A DNA stretch of 22,500 bases from Stramonita haemastoma (taxonomy: Eukaryota > Mollusca > Gastropoda > Neogastropoda > Muricidae): positions 16,083,487 to 16,105,986 of the forward strand of contig CM060342.1 of assembly GCA_030674155.1 (NCBI GenBank). The letters are read 5' to 3'. The position numbers and the translations under genes were made by a program. The number at the start of each line of letters is the position of its first letter. Position 1 is the first letter of the stretch. The notes under the pieces are model-generated. The model saw only the letters and a program-made list of their open reading frames with translations. It was not told the origin of the DNA and ran no database searches. Positions 18,830-22,500 of this stretch are shown here, piece after piece.

Positions 18830-18880
<51 letters not shown>
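18213..18880 (+). mobile_element. 3' region and (TAC)n tail of the I-type element
   Basis: AT-rich non-coding DNA follows the stop and contains a (CA)n(CG)n(CA)n block (18328-18421). It ends with GTGGAAGGACGTAAAATTGA, then AGACTA and about 16 TAC/ACT triplets (18828-18880). A triplet tail is expected for I-group elements. I therefore take 16131-18880 as one insertion; the extent of the 3' region is inferred. Confidence 0.6.
18328..18421. repeat. (CA)n(CG)n(CA)n alternating purine-pyrimidine tract
   Basis: CA repeats flank a central run of about 16 GC bases at 18370-18386, an uninterrupted alternating purine-pyrimidine stretch that is a strong Z-DNA candidate. Confidence 0.9.
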
Positions 18881-18913
<33 letters not shown>

Positions 18914-18934
18914 ACACACACACACACACACACA
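18880..18934 (+). repeat. (CA)n after the (TAC)n tail
   Basis: CA dinucleotides begin exactly where the triplet tail ends, followed by GA-rich DNA to 18957. Confidence 0.9.
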
Positions 18935-18956
18935 GAGGAAGAGAGAGAAAGGGGGA

Positions 18957-20303
18957 GAATTATATATATCCAACAGGATGAGTACTGGTTCATTGGTTTT
19001 GATGCATCAAGTGCATTAGGTGATTTTTGAAGGTCGACAATGATTGGTGCTGTTTAATTGAATCGGGAAGGGAGTTCCACAGTACAGGGCCTGAGTATAG
19101 TAAACTGGACTTGAACAAGTCTATTCTTGGGATTGGGATACTTGGCTTTTCAGTATTTCTGGAATGATTCACTGGAAACTTATCTCTTAAGGATGTGGGG
19201 AGAGCTCCTGCCATTATCTTAAACATCAGGATGCCCTTGTTATATTTTAGTCTTTGTTGTAGGGGGAGAATACTTAACTGAGTGAAATCCACTTCAAGTA
19301 ATGTTGTTTTCTTCAGGAGGATAAGTTTGAGACCACGTTTATACAGACTTGATAAGGGTTTCATAGTATTTGCACTGGCAGAATCCCATAGGGTTGAGGC
19401 ATAGTCTATTGAGGATTGTATATAAGCTTGAAAGAATAATTTCCTTGAATGGCAGTCAAGGAAGTGTTTAATTTTAGTCAACTGGTATACTCTTTGGGAC
19501 AAGTATTTGCATAGATGAGATATGTGGTAGAACCAGCTGAGATTTTCATCAATTGTCACTCCTAGAACTTTGTGATGAGAGGTTTGTTCGATTGCTTCCT
19601 TTTTTTTATATGTATTGGAAACTGATTATGGGGTAAATTTTGTCGCTTTTGTCTGGTGGTGATAAGCATGCATTTTGTTTTTTGGGGGTGAATAGACATG
19701 TGGTTCAGATCTGTCCATTTGACAAGATTATTACAGCTTTGTTGCAATATGGTTGCAAGAGAGTCAATGTCATTATGGCTTGTATGTATGGTTGTGTCAT
19801 CAGCAAATAGTTCACATTTGGATGCAATATGTAGAGGAAGGTCATTTATGTATAATGAAAAGAGAATTGGTCCTAGTATAGATCCCTGTGGTACTCCATA
19901 ATGAATGGGTTTTAGATTGGATGTGGATGTAGTTGTTGAAACACACTGTTGTCTGTTCTTGAGATAAGAAGCGAGTAGTTCTAGACTATTTGATGATATA
20001 TTGTACAGGTCTAGCTTTCTGACGAGAAGTGTGTGGTCAATTGTATCAAATACTTTTTTGAAATCTACAAATAATACTCCACAAAATTTATTTTCATTAA
20101 TGTTTGTTAGCCAATTGTCTATGAGACTAGTCAGTGCAGTATGACACGAGTGATTTTGTCTGAATCCTGACTGATTAGGGTGGAGTAGGTTGTTAGTTTC
20201 TATATGACTGACTAAGTGTTTATTTATATGTTTTTCCAGGGGTTTTGAAAGAAGGGAATAATAGAGATTGGCCTATAATTTGAGGGATCTGAAGTGTCAC
20301 CAG
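18957..20303 (-). pseudogene. Non-LTR reverse transcriptase fragment, minus strand
   Basis: On the minus strand, similarity begins with GDTSDPSNYRPIS (about 20300-20262). It shifts frame near 20250, then an open stretch of about 215 codons carries SGFRQNHS, motif A FVDFKKVFDTIDH, motif B YGVPQGSILGPILF and the active site FADDT (about 19808-19794). A second shift near 19600 lies in a run of A. A 189-codon frame (19559-18990) then supplies the thumb and C terminus, with LGVTIDENLSW just upstream and LWNSLPDSIK near the end, and stops with TGA. A short TA-rich tail at 18959-18969 closes it. There is no RNase H, and the upstream endonuclease is missing. Same broad family as 9412-9880. Confidence 0.85.
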
Positions 20304-20457
20304 ATTAATAGTCTAGTCAATATTTGCAAAAAAAGTTCCGAGAAAAGAATTCATTGTAATAGTAATGCTTTTGCGATGATTGGATAGAAAAGTAGCTAAC
20401 TATTAACATATTCAAAAAGTAGGGCGATCTAATTGTCGGAAGGTCACTTTTTTAAAG

Positions 20458-20477
20458 ATTTTATGACGTCATAAAAT
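20458..20477. promoter_or_regulatory. Perfect 20-bp palindrome with CRE core TGACGTCA
   Basis: Ten bases, ATTTTATGAC, are followed by their exact reverse complement. The centre TGACGTCA is the full consensus site for CREB/ATF-type bZIP factors. Whether it is used is unknown; no gene is adjacent. Confidence 0.5.
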
Positions 20478-20781
20478 TTGGATTTTACCATATTTTTTAA
20501 ACAGTTTGTAATATGATCTTTGTGGCATATCGTTGGAAAGCTTTCGACATACTGATTACGAATTTGACAATAGAATCACTATTAAACGCAAGATAAAGCA
20601 AAAAGCAATGAAAGTATACTGCACATAATGCTAAATTAAGCATTTGCAGCCCATAAGCATGCAAAATCATGTATGCTTTCCTGCATTTTATCAGGATTAA
20701 ACCGAGTTTACGACCACTGTATAGTCCCCACGGCTAAGCAAAGTGCTAGTCTCTCCTTGAAGGTCAGAACTTTACAATGAG

Positions 20782-20790
20782 TATAAAATA
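20782..20790 (+). promoter_or_regulatory. TATA-like element
   Basis: TATAAAATA in a moderately GC-containing context, with TCAGAG 36 bases downstream. No downstream gene supports use as a promoter. Confidence 0.15.
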
Positions 20791-21147
20791 AAACAGTGCA
20801 GGTACAGGCAAACAGCATCAGAGTTAGTTCAAATAATCACTGTGGCAAGTCACTTCAGTCGGCATAATCAGAACATAGTTCCCAACGAAGAATCAGTACA
20901 CATCTGATAGTTATTGAAATCTCAGTTTATCTAGCGTACTCTTGCTGGGATGAAATGAACAGCAGAATCAATCAAAATCAGGCACACCTGGTGAGTCAAA
21001 TTCATTCACTTCCTGAAGCTTTAAAGAAAAAACACATACAGAGAAAGAAAGAAAAAGAGAGAAAGAGAAAGGGATGATGTGACACTGATACACATAAAAA
21101 AATAAAATAAAAATAAATAATAATATAATAAAATAAAACATTCTTCT

Positions 21148-21975
21148 CCTCTCTACACTGCCCTCCTCCTTTCTCTTCACTTGACTGCCCCCCTCCAATC
21201 TCTTCACTTGACTGCCCTCCTCCAATCTCTTCTTTTGACTGCCCTCCTCCTATCTCTTCACTTGACTGCCCTCCTCCAATCTCTTCACTTGACTGCCCTC
21301 CTCCAATCTCTTCACTTGACTGCCCTCCTCCTATCTCTTCACTTGACTGCCCTCCTCCTATCTCTTCACTTGACTGCCCTCCTCCTATCTCTTCACTTGA
21401 CTGCCCTCCTCCTTTCTTCTCTTCTTTTGACTGCCCTCCTCCAATCTCTTCACTTGACTGCCCTCCTCCAATCTCTTCACTTGACTGCCCTCCTCCAATC
21501 TCTTCACTTGACTGCCCTCCTCCAATCTCTTCACTTGACTGCCCTCCTCCAATCTCTTCACTTGACTGCCCTCCTCCAATCTCTTCACTTGACTGCCCTC
21601 CTCCAATCTCTTCACTTGACTGCCCTCCTCCAATCTCTTCACTTGACTGCCCTCCTCCAATCTCTTCACTTGACTGCCCTCCTCCTATCTCTTCACTTGA
21701 CTGCCCTCCTCCAATCTCTTCACTTGACTGCCCTCCTCCAATCTCTTCACTTGACTGCCCTCCTCCAATCTCTTCACTTGACTGCCCTCCTCCAATCTCT
21801 TCACTTGACTGCCCTCCTCCAATCTCTTCACTTGACTGCCCTCCTCCTTTCTCTTCACTTGACTGCCCTCCTCCAATCTCTTCACTTGACTGCCCTCCTC
21901 CAATCTCTTCACTTGACTGCCCTCCTCCAATCTCTTCACTTGACTGCCCTCCTCCTTTCTCCTCACTACACTGCC
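21148..21975. repeat. 27-bp minisatellite, about 30 units
   Basis: The plus-strand unit begins CTCTTCACTTGACTGCCCTC and ends CTCCAAT. The main variants change CCAAT to CCTAT or CCTTT, and CACTT to TTTT-type. One unit near 21415-21425 carries a 3-base-multiple insertion. Since 27 is a multiple of three and units lack stops, both strands show long open frames, including 326 codons with a 9-residue GGGQSSEEI period (minus) and 332 codons with LHLTALLQS (plus). I regard these as consequences of the repeat. Confidence 0.95.
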
Positions 21976-22346
21976 CTCTCACTTTATTCTCCTCCTCCTT
22001 TCTCCTCTCTCTACATTCCCCTTCCCTCTCTACATTCTCCTGAAGGGTATCATATGATGCTCATCTTCAGTTTGCTCACTTCTCTGACTGAGGAGCATCA
22101 TTCACCTTTTGCAGGTCACCAGGAAAGAAGGCCTGGAGTTGATTTTTTCAGGATAACCCCCCAGCGGGGCCCAGCTTAAGACCAGGAGATGGTCTTTCTG
22201 GAGCAGGCCCTCATCATACCTGCCCCCATCATACTCCCCCATAACTTTCCTCCACCCTCTATGTACTTATATATATATATTCTTTTTTTCTTCTTTTTTT
22301 TTTAATTAAAGGGCATAGTTTTGTCAACTACAAGGTACATAGTAAA
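21976..22346. other. Unassigned interval with a 9-bp inverted repeat
   Basis: CT-rich DNA leads out of the minisatellite. ATGATGCTC (22054-22062) and GAGCATCAT (22093-22101) form a perfect stem around 30 bases. After about 22260 the sequence is TA- and T-rich. No gene is seen. Confidence 0.45.
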
Positions 22347-22430
22347 ACTCCCACTGAAATTCGAACCCATGACACACGGGGACATACAAACCACAAAGTC
22401 TGTTCGTCTTATCCAACAGGCCACTGTGCC
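22347..22430 (-). ncRNA. tRNA-derived SINE head or tRNA pseudogene
   Basis: On the minus strand, A-box TGGCCTGTTGG (22413-22423) and B-box GGGTTCGAATT (22358-22368) fit the Pol III internal promoter consensus. An anticodon-like stem ACAGA/TTTGT can form around the loop. The acceptor halves do not pair and the variable region is longer than usual, so a SINE head is likelier than a functional tRNA. The sequence beyond 22346 would be its body, ending in A/T-rich DNA. Confidence 0.6.
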
Positions 22431-22500
22431 TGTCTATAAGGTAAGTGAACTTGGGAAATATATATCTGATTTCAGGCTGAGAAGCATGTAGGATATAGAA

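Larger units (their letters stand above)
20304..21120. other. Unassigned unique interval
   Basis: No gene is evident. It contains a perfect 20-bp palindrome (20458-20477) and a TATA-like site (20782-20790). The sequence is complex, not simple-repeat, from 20304 to 21050, then A/GA-rich towards the minisatellite. It may be a decayed transposon or LTR, but no ends were found. Confidence 0.45.

Noticed and set aside
20782..20860. LTR promoter or host promoter from a TATA-like site
   Set aside because: No terminal repeats, primer-binding site, polypurine tract or downstream gene was found; listed only as a weak site.
21148..21975. Possible CRISPR array
   Set aside because: Units are contiguous with no variable spacers, and the surroundings are eukaryotic; it is a minisatellite.
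21002..22179. Long repetitive proteins of 326 and 332 codons on opposite strands
   Set aside because: A 27-bp unit without stops opens many frames; the non-repeat ends read as low-complexity or unrelated sequence. Kept only as a question in the findings.
22439..22446. Strong splice-donor match AG-GTAAGT on plus
   Set aside because: No coding exon ends there and the adjoining sequence is a tRNA-like module on the other strand; single donors of this quality occur by chance.

Overview
The window looks like repeat-dense, non-coding DNA from an animal nuclear genome. The grounds are several decayed non-LTR retrotransposons of different types, short interspersed repeats with simple-sequence tails, tRNA-like Pol III modules, very abundant (CA)n, (GA)n, (TCTG)n and (TTG)n microsatellites, and no operons, Shine-Dalgarno sites or compact genes. 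A molluscan, probably gastropod, source is my inference. It rests on the style of the elements and on a motif at about 13430-13460 (CGGATGAGACTTTAAACCG on the minus strand) that I recall as widespread in molluscs. I see no ordinary cellular gene.

Layout. 1-1967 is the 3' part of a non-LTR retrotransposon whose reverse transcriptase frame is open from the left edge to a natural stop, ending in a 7-bp-unit tail. 1968-3885 is low complexity (CAGA, TCTG, CT, TTG) with one unassigned stretch. 3886-4753 (minus) is a 5'-truncated, broken LINE 3' end. 4754-5503 holds microsatellites and two copies (A, B) of a short repeat that recurs five times in the window.

5504-12772 is the most striking structure, a long imperfect inverted repeat. 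The left arm is 5504 to about 7290, recognisable to about 7570. The right arm is 12772 down to about 10366, recognisable to about 10085. Both arms carry, in the same order, a B-box-like hairpin, a tRNA-like module, a GC-richer core that is about 97% identical by eye, (CA/GT)n tracts, a shared unique block, a very long C-rich (left) or G-rich (right) tract, and a small hairpin whose stem is identical while its loop differs. Copy C of the short repeat sits in the left arm, and the right arm keeps the empty site. The spacer holds a decayed plus-strand LINE with an internal tandem duplication, a minus-strand LINE fragment meeting it tail to tail, and a (TTA)n-tailed 3' end.

12773-16130 has another tRNA-like module, short-repeat copies D and E either side of a long GA-rich array, and more microsatellites. 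16131 to about 18880 is a frameshifted I-type retrotransposon fragment (reverse transcriptase, RNase H, 3' region, (TAC)n tail). 18957-20303 (minus) is another broken reverse transcriptase fragment. 20304-21120 is unassigned and contains a perfect 20-bp palindrome with a CRE core. 21148-21975 is a minisatellite of about 30 units of 27 bp. A tRNA-like SINE head lies near the right edge on the minus strand.

The elements do not form a pathway. What ties the window together is repeated retroposition, microsatellite growth beside element ends, and one inverted duplication or long-terminal-inverted-repeat element. All identities and boundaries were judged by eye.
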